Below, one piece after another: positions 1 to 11,830 of a DNA stretch of 64,000 bases. The stretch is from contig JAAKBF010000020.1 in the NCBI GenBank assembly GCA_012656075.1, positions 806,001-870,000 of the forward strand, read 5' to 3'. Each line of letters begins with the position of its first letter. Position 1 is the stretch's first letter. A model generated the notes under the pieces. The model saw only the letters and a list, made by a program, of their open reading frames with translations, ran no database searches and had not been told where the DNA came from. The DNA is from Phytophthora hibernalis (lineage: Eukaryota > Oomycota > Peronosporomycetes > Peronosporales > Peronosporaceae). A program made the position numbers and the translations under genes.

Positions 1-57
1 CTCGATGCGCTTTGATCCAGCAGGAATGAACTTGGAGAAGTGGACCATGATGTAGAA
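1..57 (-). pseudogene. GH30 glycosidase fragment (C-terminal piece)
   Basis: Read on the minus strand, these 57 bases give 19 codons that match the C-terminal part of the GH30 genes further right (FYIMVHFSKFIPAGSKRIE against FYVMGHFSKFIPAGSKRVE in GH30-D). The match stops abruptly at 57 and the next bases are unrelated. The fragment also continues off the left edge, so how much of the gene lies outside cannot be seen. It shows that the GH30 family extended to the left of the copia insertions, in the opposite orientation to most of the array. Confidence 0.75.
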
Positions 58-398
58 CAAAATAGGGCATGATTATTGTCTGTAGGAATTTCAACTACAG
101 TACATGTGTTATACTACTTAGAAAAGCCTCCATAGAATCAACACAGGCGACTGTTCGCCATTGTCGATTCTTATCCGCGCTACATGTGTGTTTTAATTAA
201 GAGTACCAGCTTTTCGCGAGACAGATTAAGCGTAAGGATCACTAACAGGGTAATTACTTAAGCTACAGTACCGGTAAGATTTCTCCACGTCGTAGAGCTC
301 CTAGAGTGTTCGTTCTCATTTTCGTTACCTATAAGTTCTAATTTAGTGACTACTAGCACCCTCATACGGTATCCGAAAAGACAACCGAAGCAGATGAT
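58..398. other. Intergenic, no gene recognised
   Basis: This stretch lies between the GH30 scrap and the first copia LTR. I see no recognisable domain in either strand. Its last five bases (394-398, ATGAT) are the left copy of the copia-1 target-site duplication. Confidence 0.5.
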
Positions 399-1031
399 TG
401 TGAGATACAGCCGTGGCTGCGGTACCAAGCCGGCGCGCTGCACCGTACGCACGTACGAGCCCAGGACCGAAGACTGCAGTGATGACGCTGCATCACGTGC
501 AGCCTCCGCCAGAACTCATCCAGACACGACGCAACGGACGCTGCCGTTGCCCAGAGCGCTGACGTCGCTGCTTGCTGCTGGACTTCACCTGCGAGCGAAA
601 CTCCAACGTGCTTCTGCGACAGCACGTTGTGCTGCCTGGAGCGGACGTTGCCAGTGTGTTAAAACCACTGCACCTCATGCTGCTGCTGCTGCACAGACGC
701 TGTCTGGTGCTGGATGTTTACCTGCCGGTGAAACCCCTGAGTGCAGCTGCGTAAGCTCACAGCAAGCAAGGCACATACAAGTACGTTAGATGTAACAACT
801 GCTAATATAACGTAAGGTAGGCTAGGCGGAAACAGCGCGCTGCGCGCACAGCTCACCAGAGCTCACTTCTCGAGTCACCTCCGCCGAGCCAAGCCCTTCA
901 AGCCCCTGTAAGGTGTAAGCCCTTGCTACCTCTGGTGTCAACGTAGTTTTCCCTTCCTGCGGAAGTCCTGCAGCAATGACGTGCAGCAACGGCGAGGGCT
1001 CTGCGAGCCCCACCCCTAACACCTCGTCGCA
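399..1031 (+). repeat. 5' LTR of copia-1
   Basis: The LTR starts TGTGAGATAC and ends CGTCGCA, giving the TG...CA ends expected of LTRs. It is matched almost base for base by 6191-6822. Differences include G402/C6194, one-base indels near 646 and 736, and a small divergence at the extreme 3' end. Confidence 0.93.
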
Positions 1032-1043
1032 GGTTATGAACCC
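1032..1043 (+). promoter_or_regulatory. Primer binding site, half-tRNA(Met) type
   Basis: GGTTATGAACCC follows the LTR directly. Its reverse complement, GGGTTCATAACC, looks like an anticodon arm with a CAU anticodon, not a tRNA 3' end. This fits priming by a cleaved initiator tRNA-Met, as known for Drosophila copia and yeast Ty5. The proposed gag start codon (1036) lies inside this site. Confidence 0.6.
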
Positions 1044-2520
1044 AAACCCTACCCAGACACCCAATCAGCTGACAGCATCTAAAGGAGGCGGTCTTGTGGT
1101 TGGCCGTGACCAGCCGGTATCACAGACCGACATTGCAGAAGGTCGAGAGCTCGCATTGGCTGTTAATCGGACTGTCGCCAGCGGCACAGCCCCGAAGTCC
1201 ACAGAAGTTTATTCGCCACCGGAGCCGCAACAGACGTACGGAGATCGGCCGCGATCGACTCCACTGCAGCGCCCGCGTACGCTCGTCTACGGCCAAGCTC
1301 CGACTACCTATCAAGCCCACGTACCTGCTGGTGCTGTGGAATCTGCCAGCGCGCAGAGCACCGAAGCTGCAACGATGCCAAGGATGGAGACAGTGACGAA
1401 GTTCGACGTCGGCCGGAAGCTCTCCCAGCCGGCGGACTACCCGACGTGGCGCATGCGCGTCATGGCCGGGCTCGGCATGTACCGTCTCGAGCAGCTCGTA
1501 CAAGGCAAGGAGCCGTACGACGACAGAATGACCCCGGCACAGACGAACTGCTGGGATGTGCGCCGTCGCAAGGCGCAGATTCCTGTATTTCTGATGAAGT
1601 TCTACTACGCTACGAGGACGTGGTGTATGCGGCGGACCCCATACTGCTTTGGGACCGCATGTACCAAGACTTCGGCCGTGGTCCAGGCGTCAACACGGAC
1701 ATGGTGCTGGCGGACCTGTACGCGTGGAAGCTCCAAGAGGAAGTGCCGGTAGAGTCGTACATCAACGACTTACTGCGTATGCAGCGCATCCTGGCCGAGA
1801 ACAACGACCCCATTCCGGATTGTCGCGTGGTGAGGCTCATGCTAACCAACGCCATGAATGTTTATCCGAAGATTACCAACGACGTGACCCGCCGTGGCTT
1901 CCAGCCGGATGAGTTCACTATCTACGCGTCGCGTGCAGAGCTAGTTAATGCAAAGATGACTGCTCGCGCCCGCGAGCAACATGGTGGTGCGTCAACCGGT
2001 GGACGAGGTCTCTCCAACGGAAGGCCTCCACCGCAAGCCAATTTCACTCAGCAGGGTGCGAAAGGCAAGAAGCCACGCCAGCGTGGTGGCAAGTACGGTG
2101 GCAACCGTAGTCGCTCCCAGTCCAGTACGTCATCGACGAGTTCGCGTGCGTCTGCCATGGCGAAGAAAATCAGAACTCGTGCTGCAAGGTGTGCGGATTG
2201 AAAGTACATTGGAAGGGCGACAAGGAATGCAGTGGACGTTCCCAGCAAGCAGCTGAAACTGAAGAACGTGGAGACAACCGGATGCAGTCTTTCTCCGGTG
2301 GCGTCTTCACACGCAATCAACGTGGTGCTGCGCACCAGCCACCATTGCCAGCGGTGGGCTTTACGTTTGATCAAGTGCGTTCGGTATTGGGAAAGCAAGC
2401 GGCGAGACAATTGCAAGACGGAGTAGTATTCAGTCCAAATCCGCCGCCGACTACAGCGCAGTCAGAGCAGTTTTCGCCGACATCGACGCCACCACAATCA
2501 CCTACACGCTCACGTAGGGA
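1036..2520 (+). pseudogene. copia-1 gag (frameshifted)
   Basis: Gag would package the element RNA in virus-like particles. The first segment starts at the ATG at 1036 and runs to about 1590 in one frame. The second continues to about 2130 in the next frame and holds the conserved core around LLWDRMYQDF. The third carries a zinc knuckle near 2183-2231 with spacing C-x2-C-x4-H-x6-C. Two apparent one-base indels separate the segments. The spacing before the last cysteine is slightly longer than the usual CCHC knuckle. The middle part is rich in basic and Ser residues (about 2000-2160), as expected for RNA binding. Confidence 0.8.
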
Positions 2521-5500
2521 TTGGTGGGCATGGTACTCTACGATCTTGACGACAACCATCTGCCAAGCTTGGCGGCGGACGAGATGGAGTGGTTGTTGGA
2601 TAGCGGATCGCAAGTCAACTTGTGTGGTGACCTGTTATGCTTCTCTTACGTTGAGCATGGGAACTCCGGAGAGCTGAAGATGGCCTTGGGCCAAACTGAA
2701 TCTTTGGAACCGAATGACAGTGTAGCCATGCGAGTGCTGAACGAGATCACGGGCCAGTGGGAGCCCCGTCGATTGGACGACTTTCACTATTCGCCGAACG
2801 CCCATGTGAATTTCATTAGCCTTGCCTATATGCAAGCCTGCGGCTTTGCAGTCAAGTTTAGCGACGACCAGCGCACTGCGTGGCTGGCGAAGGACAAGAT
2901 CAAGCTGCGCTTTGATCGCTACGACAAGTTGTACCGCCTACGAACGAAGCGTTCACTCCGGCTAGTTGCTGCCGTTGAAGCCCGCAAGAATGTGATGGGG
3001 TTGTTGCACAACCGCCTCGGGCATGTGAACATGAAAACAATTCGTGAGTTGGCTGCAAGCAAGGTCGATTTCGCCATTAACGTGAATCTGAAGTCACTTT
3101 CTGCCTACGACTGTGTACCCTGCTTATCTGCTAAGCTAAAGCGCATGTCCTACAAGCGTAATCCTGCTCGTCGTCGGAACCCGTTGGAGAAGCTCTCCAT
3201 GGACCTGTGTTTCATTAATCAAGACACGATTACGGAGGAAACGATGTTTATGCTAGTAGTTGACGAAGCTACGCGTTTTAAGTGGTGTTACCTACTGCGG
3301 AACAAGAGTGACGCAGCGGACAGGTTGCAGACGCTGATCTTGCGCCTGAACACGAAGTTCCTGCGGAACAAGCACAAGGTAGTGACCCTGCATTCGGATC
3401 AAGGTGGTGAGTTCCAGAGCAACAAGTTACGCACCTTCTGCGAAGGACAAGAAATCACCATGCAGTACACAAACACGTACACGCCAGAAGAGAATGGCAT
3501 TGTGGAGAGAGCAAATGGACTCGTGCTGCCACGACTTCGTGCTGTGTTACATGCAACTAGCCAGACGAAATTGCTGTGGGGAGAAGCTCTCCTTCACGTC
3601 GTGGACACGGTGAACAAGCTGCCGACGGCTGCGCTGCCAGGCAAATCGCCACACGAGGCTCTCTACAAGAAGAACCTACCCTATGGTACCTGCGGACCTG
3701 GGTTTGCTTGGTGCATGTACCGAGCGGACGACAACGCGAGACAAGATCGACCCGCGCGCCGATCTTGCGCTATTGCTGGGCTACTCTACAGATAGGAAAG
3801 GCTACAAGCTGTTAGATCTGACGACAGAATCTATCACGCACAAGAGAAGCGGGAAAGTGTTCTGCCATGAACGATTTACTGTTTCTCAAGCCTACGTACG
3901 CGAGCTACTTCTGAACACTTACATGCATGGTGATGCAGACTTATCTGTGGAGACCCCTGTAGTGCCAATCGAGTTCACTTGAAGACCGTCTGTTTCCTGA
4001 AGCCGGAGATCCGCCGAGATCGTCTGTCTTGCTGAAGCCTGTACTACTCGGTAGCGATCCCAAGTTAGTAGCCAGTCACGAGCAAGCGGGAGAGCCAGAC
4101 GTACCTGTTCAGCAGTTGGTGAAGCCATCAACTAATGCGGAGCACGCTGCCCGTATCGCCCAGCTGAACAGTTGAAGACGATAAAGCACAAGCGTCAGTT
4201 GCGAAAGAATCCTGCCAAGGACAGTGCTGATGATGACTTGTACGAACCTCCGAAGAAGCTACCTGCTGCTGCAGGGCACTGCGATAGCCGCACTCGCCGC
4301 GCGAGGAAGGTGCCAGCTCATCTGAAGGAGTACATCGTTGGGTCAGTCATCGACACGAAGCAAGATATTCCTATCCCGACCACTTACAAGCAGGCGAAAC
4401 AGAGCAACCACTGGCCGGAGTGGGAAGCCGCCATGCAGGAGGAGTTGGCGTCGCTGCGCCAACACGGGACCTGGAAGTTAGTCGCAAGAGCAAAAGCAAA
4501 GCATCAGACTGTCATCACAAACAAGTGGTTGTACACGTTCAAGCGCGATGCACAAGGACGCGTGAAGCGGTTCAAAGCCCGCGTCGTCATTCATGGATTT
4601 AAGCAGCACTTCGGCGTAGACTACCTGGAGACATACGCACCGGTGATTCGCTTCGAGATGATCAGAGCTGCGATTCTGTACGCTCGGAAGCGCGGATGGG
4701 ACGTCAGGCAGTATGACGTCAAGACCGCTTTCCTGTACGGACTACTGGAAGAGATCATCTTTATGGAGATTCCTGTTGGTTCTACGGAAGGATTAACTGG
4801 TGGCAAGCTGATATGCCAGCTCATCAAGTCCCTGTACGGGTTAAAGCAAGCCCCGGCAGCGTGGAACAAGACGTTGCACGTCTTCCTAGTCAGCCTGGGA
4901 TTCACAAGATTTGATAGCGACTACGGTCTATACGCGAAGTACAAGGGCGGCGAGGTGGTCATGCTACTGACCGTCTATGTCGACGACCTACTGCTTATGG
5001 CACCAACTGCGTTGTGTTCCAAAGTTGCAGCGCCACTTGAAGCCAAGTTCATTTTGACCAGCATGATAGAAGCGAAATACCTGCTTGGGATCGAGATCAC
5101 GTTGTATGCAGCAAATAACCAAGTGGTTTACAGTCAGCGATCTCATATTGACAAGCTTTTACGAAATTTTGGTCTTGCTACTTCCTACGGCTGCTGGACA
5201 CCTCCAGCTACGAGTGAATCCAGGGCAAAGTTGAATAGCCAGTAGAGCTCGCTGATATGCCGTACCGTGAATTGGTTGGAGGATTGCAGTATCTTGTGTC
5301 TGGATCGCGGCCAGATATCGCGCATGCTGTGCGACACCTCGGGAAGTACCTGTCATACTACACAGAGAGCCATTTCCGAGAAGCGCAGCGGGTGCTGCGT
5401 TACCTGCTGCAAACACGAGACTACGCACTCCACATGGATGTTATCCAAGGCAACGATGTCTGTATTACGGTGTTTACGGACTGGGACTACGCTAATGATC

Positions 5501-5988
5501 CTGATGACTCGAAGTCTGTCTCTGGCTACGTTACTCTTCTTGATGGAAATGCTATCTCCTACGGCTCACGTAAACAGGGCGTCAATGCCCAGTCGAGCAC
5601 GGAAGCGGAGTACATTGCGATGAATGAGGGCGTGAAGGACATACTTTGGATAGTGGGGCTGTGTAAGGAGCTGAAGTGGCCTACGGCCACACCACTGCTG
5701 CGTGGTGACAATCAGGCAGCGCTGTACTTGTCAGAGAAACCCGGCAAGCACTCCAACACAAAGCACATCAACAATAAGTGTCATCTCATTCGGCACATGG
5801 TTGAAGAAGGCAAGTTGAATACGTTGCACGTACCGACAAAAGACAACACCGCGGACATCATGACGAAGCCTCTCGCAAGGGACAAGTTCGGTCAGTTTTG
5901 TTCGCAGCTCAAGGTTCTGCCTCTCGAAGGGACCCCGGCTGCAGATGCTCAGCGAGCACGGCGCGCTGCGGAACCAAAACCAACATGA
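2521..5988 (+). pseudogene. copia-1 pol: protease, integrase, RT, RNase H
   Basis: The aspartic protease motif LLDSGS sits at about 2593-2610. A GAG-pre-integrase segment (LLHNRLGH, then a C-x2-C pair) lies around 3001-3125. The integrase core carries HSDQGGEF at about 3391 and ENGIVERANG at about 3490. After a frameshift near 3690 the integrase tail ends at a stop at 3980. The RT follows from 4172, with the polymerase motif YVDDLLLM at about 4976-4999, and stops at 5243. The RNase H domain runs 5257-5988 in another frame, with FTDWDYA, STEAEY and DNQAA motifs. The domain order is canonical for Ty1/copia. The frame breaks prevent one continuous polyprotein. Confidence 0.92.
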
Positions 5989-6190
5989 TGCGAATGGAGA
6001 AAGAATCTATTACGATGGAGATTAGCACGCTGCTATCTACCCTACGGCTCCGCCGACCAACAAGTGCGCTGTCAACTGGATTGAGTGAAGCTACGGGACA
6101 TAATGTTACTGCTGCGCGGAAACATGGGTGCGTGGATGCGTCCGCCCTCGCTACTTGCGAGCATCGACACGCGTCGAGAGCAAATAGGAG

Positions 6191-6822
6191 TGTCAGATAC
6201 AGCCGTGGCTGCGGTGCCAAGCCGGCGCGCTGCACCGTACGCACGTACGAGCCCAGGATCGAAGACTGCAGTGATGACGCTGCATCACGTGCAGCCTCCG
6301 CCAGAACTCATCCAGACACGACGCAACGGACGCTGCCGTTGCCCAGAGCGCTGACGTCGCTGCTTGCTGCTGGACTTCACCTGCGAGCGAAACTCCAACG
6401 TGCTTCTGCGACAGCACGTTGCGCTGCCTGGAGCGGGACGTTGCCAGTGTGTTGAAACCACTGCACCTCATGCTGCTGCTGCTGCACAGACGCTGTCTGG
6501 TGCTGGATGTTTACCTGCCGGTGAAACCCTGAGTGCAGCTGCGTAAGCTCACAGCAAGCAAGGCACATACAAGTACGTTAGATGTAACAACTGCTAATAT
6601 AACGTAAGGTAGGCTAGGCGGAAACAGCGCGCTGCGTGCACAGCTCACCAGAGCTCACTTCTCGAGTCACCTCCGCCGAGCCAAGCCCTTCAAGCCCCTG
6701 TAAGGTGTAAGCCCTTGCTACCTCTGGTGTCAACGTAGTTTTCCCTTCCTGCGGAAGTCCTGCAGCAATGACGTGCAGCAACGGCGAGGGCTCTGCGAGC
6801 CCCACCCTAATACCACGTCGCA
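6191..6822 (+). repeat. 3' LTR of copia-1
   Basis: Direct repeat of 399-1031. It begins TGTCAGATAC and ends CGTCGCA, and is followed at once by the second ATGAT target-site copy (6823-6827). The stretch just upstream (about 6176-6190) is moderately purine-rich and could be the polypurine tract, but this is weak. Confidence 0.93.
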
Positions 6823-7964
6823 ATGATAATATCCACTGATTATATCATGAGCTTCTTAGAGAGTACACAGTCCACAGTACCTACATGTGTATATATTTTG
6901 CATATACGTATACATGCACATCATCATGATGCTAATGGTAACCTCAATTTTATTGAGTCCAAATGGGGGATGCGAATATATTCAAAATGATATCCAGTCT
7001 GACGGATGTTATTTAGAATATGCATAATATTTTCATTTTGAAATCTAATATTGATATCTACTACTTGGCGAATTTATTCGAATATTTGATATTTCCAAAA
7101 TGATTACGCAATAATCAGTTTCAACCAATCAAAACACACCTAAAACGAAAAAATATTAGTGATCACTCGCTTTTATATTACCCTAGTGCCGCCGAGTCGC
7201 TTTTGTATTAACAGACCTGGTTGGTCGGCGACTCGTACTTACTGCGAAGTCCCTTAGTACAGTACATGTATGCTTTACTTGTAATATTCACGTGGAATAT
7301 GCATAATAAATGCAGGAGGTATGCATAATATCCGAGCCAGATATTTACTACATGTAGGCCCACCAACATAATTGGCATACTACGCAACAGACGGCCAAGG
7401 GCATCCGCACCATCGACTATTCCAGCTAGTCCCAGAACAGCAACGTGCTACGCATGAGGCGACGACAATGATGTCAGGTCACACCATTAGCCGAGACCTT
7501 GAGCAAGAATACTCTGGGAATTTGTTCACCGACGGACTTGTCAGCACCCGACGCTTGAACACGGAGGTCAGTGACCGGTAGAGCGGGTCGAACTGTCCAG
7601 GTGGAACGATTAGCCACGAAACCCACGCCGTACTTCTCGAGCGCTTGAAGACCTTGGGCAATGCAGCCTCGGTTGTGACCGTCGTGAAGGCGATGATGAG
7701 CAGGTCCTTCGTGACCACTAGGAACTCCACGGGGACAATGCTGTGGGGTCGCCACGACTTGCAAGGTGAAGAGCTACACACAGGAGATGAGTCCTTCACC
7801 AGCGCATATAGGGCAGTACGGTATGCATAATATATTATACAGATATTTACAAGACATGCATTCATAATATTCTATTCAGATAGTACATTTGACTGAGTGT
7901 CCCTCGGGACTATAGCCACAGTGCGGAGCCTTGCGCTATCGAAGCTTAGCGTCCGGGGAGTAGC
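6823..7964. other. AT-rich intergenic DNA with repeated TATGCATAAT
   Basis: No gene is recognised here. From 6829 to 7370 the DNA is very AT-rich. The decamer TATGCATAAT recurs at 7019, 7298, 7320 and 7822. A minus-strand reading frame of 128 codons (7479-7865) and its neighbours resemble no family I know. Bases 6931-6940 and 7018-7033 recur inverted at 23658-23689, on the far side of copia-2. Confidence 0.5.
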
Positions 7965-8496
7965 TGTGGTGATGCAGGGCACATCACGGGGCTCCTCGAC
8001 TGCCCGTCGCTTAGAAGTGTCAGCGCCATTGTGACGTGACACGTTGCGGGAAGGGCGGTAGACTTAGAAGTAGGAAAAGACACGTAAGTGCCGGGCAAAG
8101 CCTCGACAGGAACGCGGGCTCGGCGTGGGCTGCTCTCTCGCTTGCTGCTCGCGGAGCAAAAACGGTTGTGGGCGAGGAGAGCTGCCACGCCGTGCGCCGC
8201 GTTCCGCAATGGTTAATTAGCAAGATAACAATACAAATACAACGTAGTTGCATACTAAACCTAAGTGCCGCAGACAGCACACCATCATGGCAACGCACAG
8301 CCAAAGGTGTCGTTCTGCATACAAGCGATAGGTAGTTGCCGAGTCTGTGCTCGTCACGCTCCAGCACTTGGTGCGGGACGGGCGCAGGATCGGCTTGCAG
8401 GATGGGCGGAGCTTGGCAGTGGACAGTGGCTCGGGTGTATGGGCCCTGGACACTGGCAGGCTGTGTCGCAGGCCCGCTGTGGGCTATGATCTCACA
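7965..8496 (-). repeat. 3' LTR of copia-2
   Basis: Direct repeat of 22777-23306. On the plus strand it begins TGTGGTGATG and ends ATCTCACA. In element orientation it therefore starts TGTGAGAT and ends ...CACA. Confidence 0.9.
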
Positions 8497-8670
8497 CTCC
8501 CACTTGATCTCGGCGATGGAGTCGACGCGATCACACACGCTTCGCTCTGGTCACCGATACCAAAAGGTAGCAAGACCAACAGCCACAGTTGGCAGCAATC
8601 CGCACAGCGAACAGCACTCCCACTCGATCTTCATAGTCCTTGTCCTTCGCACGCGTAGATGTAGTCCAGT

Positions 8671-9940
8671 TTAGTCACGTCGCACCGCAGCAGCAGCAGG
8701 AGCCACCGCAGTAGAAGAAGCAGCAGCCTCGCTGTCCTTATCCACAATAGGTAGCACGTTCATAGCAGCACGAAACCGTGCAAACTTCATGGCACCGAGT
8801 GCCTTTGTCATCACATCGGCCACCATCTCATCAGTGCCTACGTGTTGAGTCGTGAGGCGCTTCAGTCCCACGTTCCTTCGCACAATGTGGTACTTGTTGT
8901 CGATGTGCTTCGCTTTGGAGTGTTTTCCAGGTTTTGCCGTCAAGGCAATGGCACCCTGGTTGTCTCCAAGTAGCAATGGTACTGGATGCTTCCAGCTCAG
9001 TTCCTTGCATAGGCCAGCAAGCCACAGCAGGTCTTTGGTCGCTTCTGACATCGCCACGTACTCAGCTTCGCAGGTGTTGAGTGCGTTTATCTCTTGCTTC
9101 CGGAAGGCGTGCGATATCCCCTTGTCGTCCAGCATAGTCACGTAGCCGCTGATACACCTCCGGTCCACAGAGTCATTCGCATAGTCTGCATCAGAGTAGG
9201 CACCTCATGTCCTTGCTGCACGTCCATCACCAAACCGTAGTCGCTTGTCGCCTTCAGGTAGCGAAGCACGTTTAGCTTGTGCGTAGTGCGTGTGGTCGTA
9301 GCAGGCTTGATACTTGCCAAGATGGCGAGTGGCATGAGCAATGTCTGGTCTTGATGCACTGGCCAGGTACTGGAGGGCGCCTACCAGCTCTCGGTAGGGC
9401 AAGTACTCCTTCGTCGCAGGAACGTCCACTGACGAAGGTGTCGTCGCTTCAGACGTAGCACTTCCGTTGCAGTTCTCCATGTGAAAACTCTTCAGCACCT
9501 CCAGCACGTACTGTCGCTGCGAGTAGACGATCTGTCGTCGCGATTGGTTTATGAGTATCTCAACGCCGAGTAGGTACTTGACCGTCCCCATCGTCGTGAG
9601 CTCAAAGGTCTCTTGTAGAGAGGCAGCAACCTCCTCGCACAGCTTGCGGGGACCCATAAGCAGTAGGTCGTCCTCATAGACCGTCAGCAATAGCGTAACT
9701 TCACCGTCTTGCTTCAAGGCGTAGAGTCCGTAGTCCGAGTCCAAGCGCTCCAACCCCATGGCCAACAACTTCGCATGAAGTGTCTTGTTCCAGATGCTTG
9801 GTGCTTGCTTCAACCCGTACAGGCTCTTCAGGAGCCGACAGATCATCGAGGGCTCGTCAATCTGGAAGCCAGGTGGTTGTTACGTGAAGATCATCTCGTC
9901 GAGGTCACCGTAGAGGAAGGCAGTCTTCACGTCATACTGC
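8671..9940 (-). pseudogene. copia-2 pol, C-terminal half: RT end and RNase H
   Basis: This is the downstream half of the copia-2 polyprotein. It begins beside the LINE insertion with YDVKTAFLYG, then meets a stop codon (about 9880). It continues with MICRLLKSLYGLKQAP (from 9846) and the polymerase box, which reads YEDDLLLM (about 9665-9690) where YVDD is expected. A frame change near 9205 leads into RNase H (9168-8671) with CEAEYVAMSE and LLGDNQGAIAL motifs and an MTKALG tail. The sequence joins perfectly to 18446 and beyond once the LINE and one target copy are removed. Confidence 0.9.
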
Positions 9941-9956
9941 AGTACTAGCCACCCGC
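9941..9956 (+). repeat. Target-site duplication of the LINE, left copy
   Basis: AGTACTAGCCACCCGC is repeated exactly at 18430-18445. The flanking bases differ on both sides (C/T before, C/G after), so the duplication is exactly 16 bp. Confidence 0.95.
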
Positions 9957-10885
9957 CGTTCCAGATTTACCGGCGACAGCTCAAGACCCAAGAGGCCTCG
10001 AGCGGAACGGCGGAGAAACTCAACACCGGGGGGCGTTCGGAAGGACGCGAAACCCCCGGCATAAGATCTTTGGTATGAACGCGTGCGGAACGACCACCAT
10101 GGGCAAGGAGGAGAAAAGTGGACGGTGTCGAAACAAGGGTAGGAGCGGCAGGCCGATAGAAAGGCGGAGGCAGCCAAGCAGTCAGACAAGGTAGCTAGAG
10201 AGGAAGGAGAATGGGTCACGGTCGACAAGCACGGACAGAAGCAGAAGGCTGGGCTGAACAAGGGGGCAATCGGGGCACAAGATGCGGCTCAGGGGAAACC
10301 AATGCAGAGCGAGAGAAAGCACTCGCCGGCGAAGAACCCATGAGGCAGCAGGAACAAGTCTTTACCAACAAGGGAGGGGCGGAGAGGGTCTACAAGACGA
10401 AGGCAGAGCAGTCTTTCTTCAACTTCGGACTTACCTGGCCAATGATGCGCCAGCTTCCTACATTTTTCGTATGGTCAAGCGGGTGTAGGAGGTGGTAAAG
10501 GAAAAGCGCTACAAGGAACACAGGAACAGTCTGAAATTAGCCGCCCGTAGCGAGGCAGAAGAGATGCAGTTGCGGAAAGAGTGGAATTATGAACCGGCAC
10601 AAGGAAAGGTGGAGAGATACCAAGGAATAGTGAGCTATTGGGCCGAAGAGAGTGACGAGCATCGACAGCGGCTCAATGGTCTGATGAAAAATGGGTGCCG
10701 CAGAAGGCGTTAAAGCAAGCAGAAATTGAGCGGAGGATCCAGTTCTTCGAGTTCGAAAAGCCACAAGCATACGAGAAACTGCCAGCTGAGATTGCAGAGC
10801 ACTCCGGCTCGTAAAAATTTGCAGTGAACAGAGGAATGACAGAGGCTGGGAACTCACAACTGACAGATACCCAACAGAGACTGAG

Positions 10886-11830
10886 GTGTTGTGTGTGGAA
10901 AAGTTTCCGGAAGTGACCAAGTTGAGATCAAGGACTTCAGACGAGAACTTGGCTCTCCTCATGATTCTCAATCATGAGATTGAAGTGCCACAAGTGCCGA
11001 GTTTCTTAGGGCGGTCAATGACGGCGCGCGAACTGGCGATCTTTACGGACATCTTCTTAGCGATTGAGTACCCGGTGTACGCGCACTTGGTGCCGGGCCT
11101 GCGATTCGGTGACAACCTATCAAAGCACGTGTTATTAGCGCAAATTCACGCAGAAGTGGAGGCGGCGATGCCGCAGAGACATGAGATCATGGAGTTTAAG
11201 GCGAACATGTCGAGAATCTCGCTGGACATGAACACGAGAGTGCTGAAAGTCACTTTCAAAGGGAGGCACACAGTAAGCAAGTGGATTGGGTGGAAAGATC
11301 CATTAGCCGGCAAAATGCTACCGCTGCTGGATTACGAGGTGCAGAGGGAAGAGGCAACGCTGACGCATGAATTGATCAAACTAGACGACTACTCATTCTC
11401 AGTGGCGGTGGGCAGAGGAGTAGTGTCGTCGAAGGACCTACACTGGCTCATGGCAAGCGGAATTGGTTTGCACGTGCAATCTATAAGGAATCTGGATGTA
11501 GGTCAACAAGGGATGGATGATCAGCAATGGATCGTCAAGATTAGAGCAGCGGGTGTCCGGAGAAACTACGTGATATTGCGTTTCTGGGGGTGGATGGGGT
11601 AGAGGTTGTTTTACATCACCACGAGGTACACGTCAACTGGCCTTGCAGGAAATGCTTCTCCCCGGACCACCCGACCAAATTCTGCAGGACAAACCAGGGG
11701 GAGGTGGAGGGCAAGAGGGCCCATCACACATACAAGGTCGAAGGACGGCTACCGACGAAGAAGGAATCTCTCAGCAAAGGAGGCGATACCGGAGTTACCC
11801 TACTACGCTGGAGCAGTTGGATTTGCTACT
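10886..11830 (+). pseudogene. LINE ORF1-like (gag-like) protein with zinc knuckle
   Basis: A 238-codon frame (10886-11602) precedes a segment in another frame with the knuckle CRKCFSPDHPTKFC at about 11644-11685 (C-x2-C-x4-H-x4-C). ORF1 proteins of LINEs bind the element RNA. An earlier basic, charged segment (10492-10713, KEKRYKEHRNS onwards) probably belongs to the same protein. At least one frameshift near 11580 separates the body from the knuckle. Assignment rests on position upstream of the endonuclease and on the knuckle, not on a recognised RRM. Confidence 0.65.

Larger units (their letters stand above)
399..6822 (+). mobile_element. Ty1/copia LTR retrotransposon 1, defective
   Basis: This is a complete LTR element by structure. 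It has two LTRs of 633 and 632 bp that begin TGT and end GCA, a perfect 5-bp target duplication (ATGAT at 394-398 and 6823-6827), and a primer site directly after the 5' LTR. The internal order is gag, protease, GAG-pre-integrase, integrase, reverse transcriptase, RNase H, which is the copia order (integrase before RT). I count about ten differences between the LTRs, roughly 98% identity, which implies a young insertion. The coding region nevertheless changes frame at about 1590, 2130, 2520, 3690, 3985 and 5245, so it cannot make a full polyprotein as written. Confidence 0.95.

Noticed and set aside
1031..1050. tRNA-Met gene at the copia primer sites
   Set aside because: Only the anticodon-arm complement is present; no other tRNA arms are found. 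It is a primer binding site, not a tRNA gene.
1560..2530. Programmed ribosomal frameshifting between copia-1 gag segments
   Set aside because: There are several breaks within single domains, not one at a gag-pol border, and no clear slippery site. Decay or sequence error explains them better.
7479..7865. 128-codon minus-strand open frame in the intergenic DNA left of copia-2
   Set aside because: No recognisable domain, no promoter element, and overlapping frames of similar length on both strands. I cannot support a gene.
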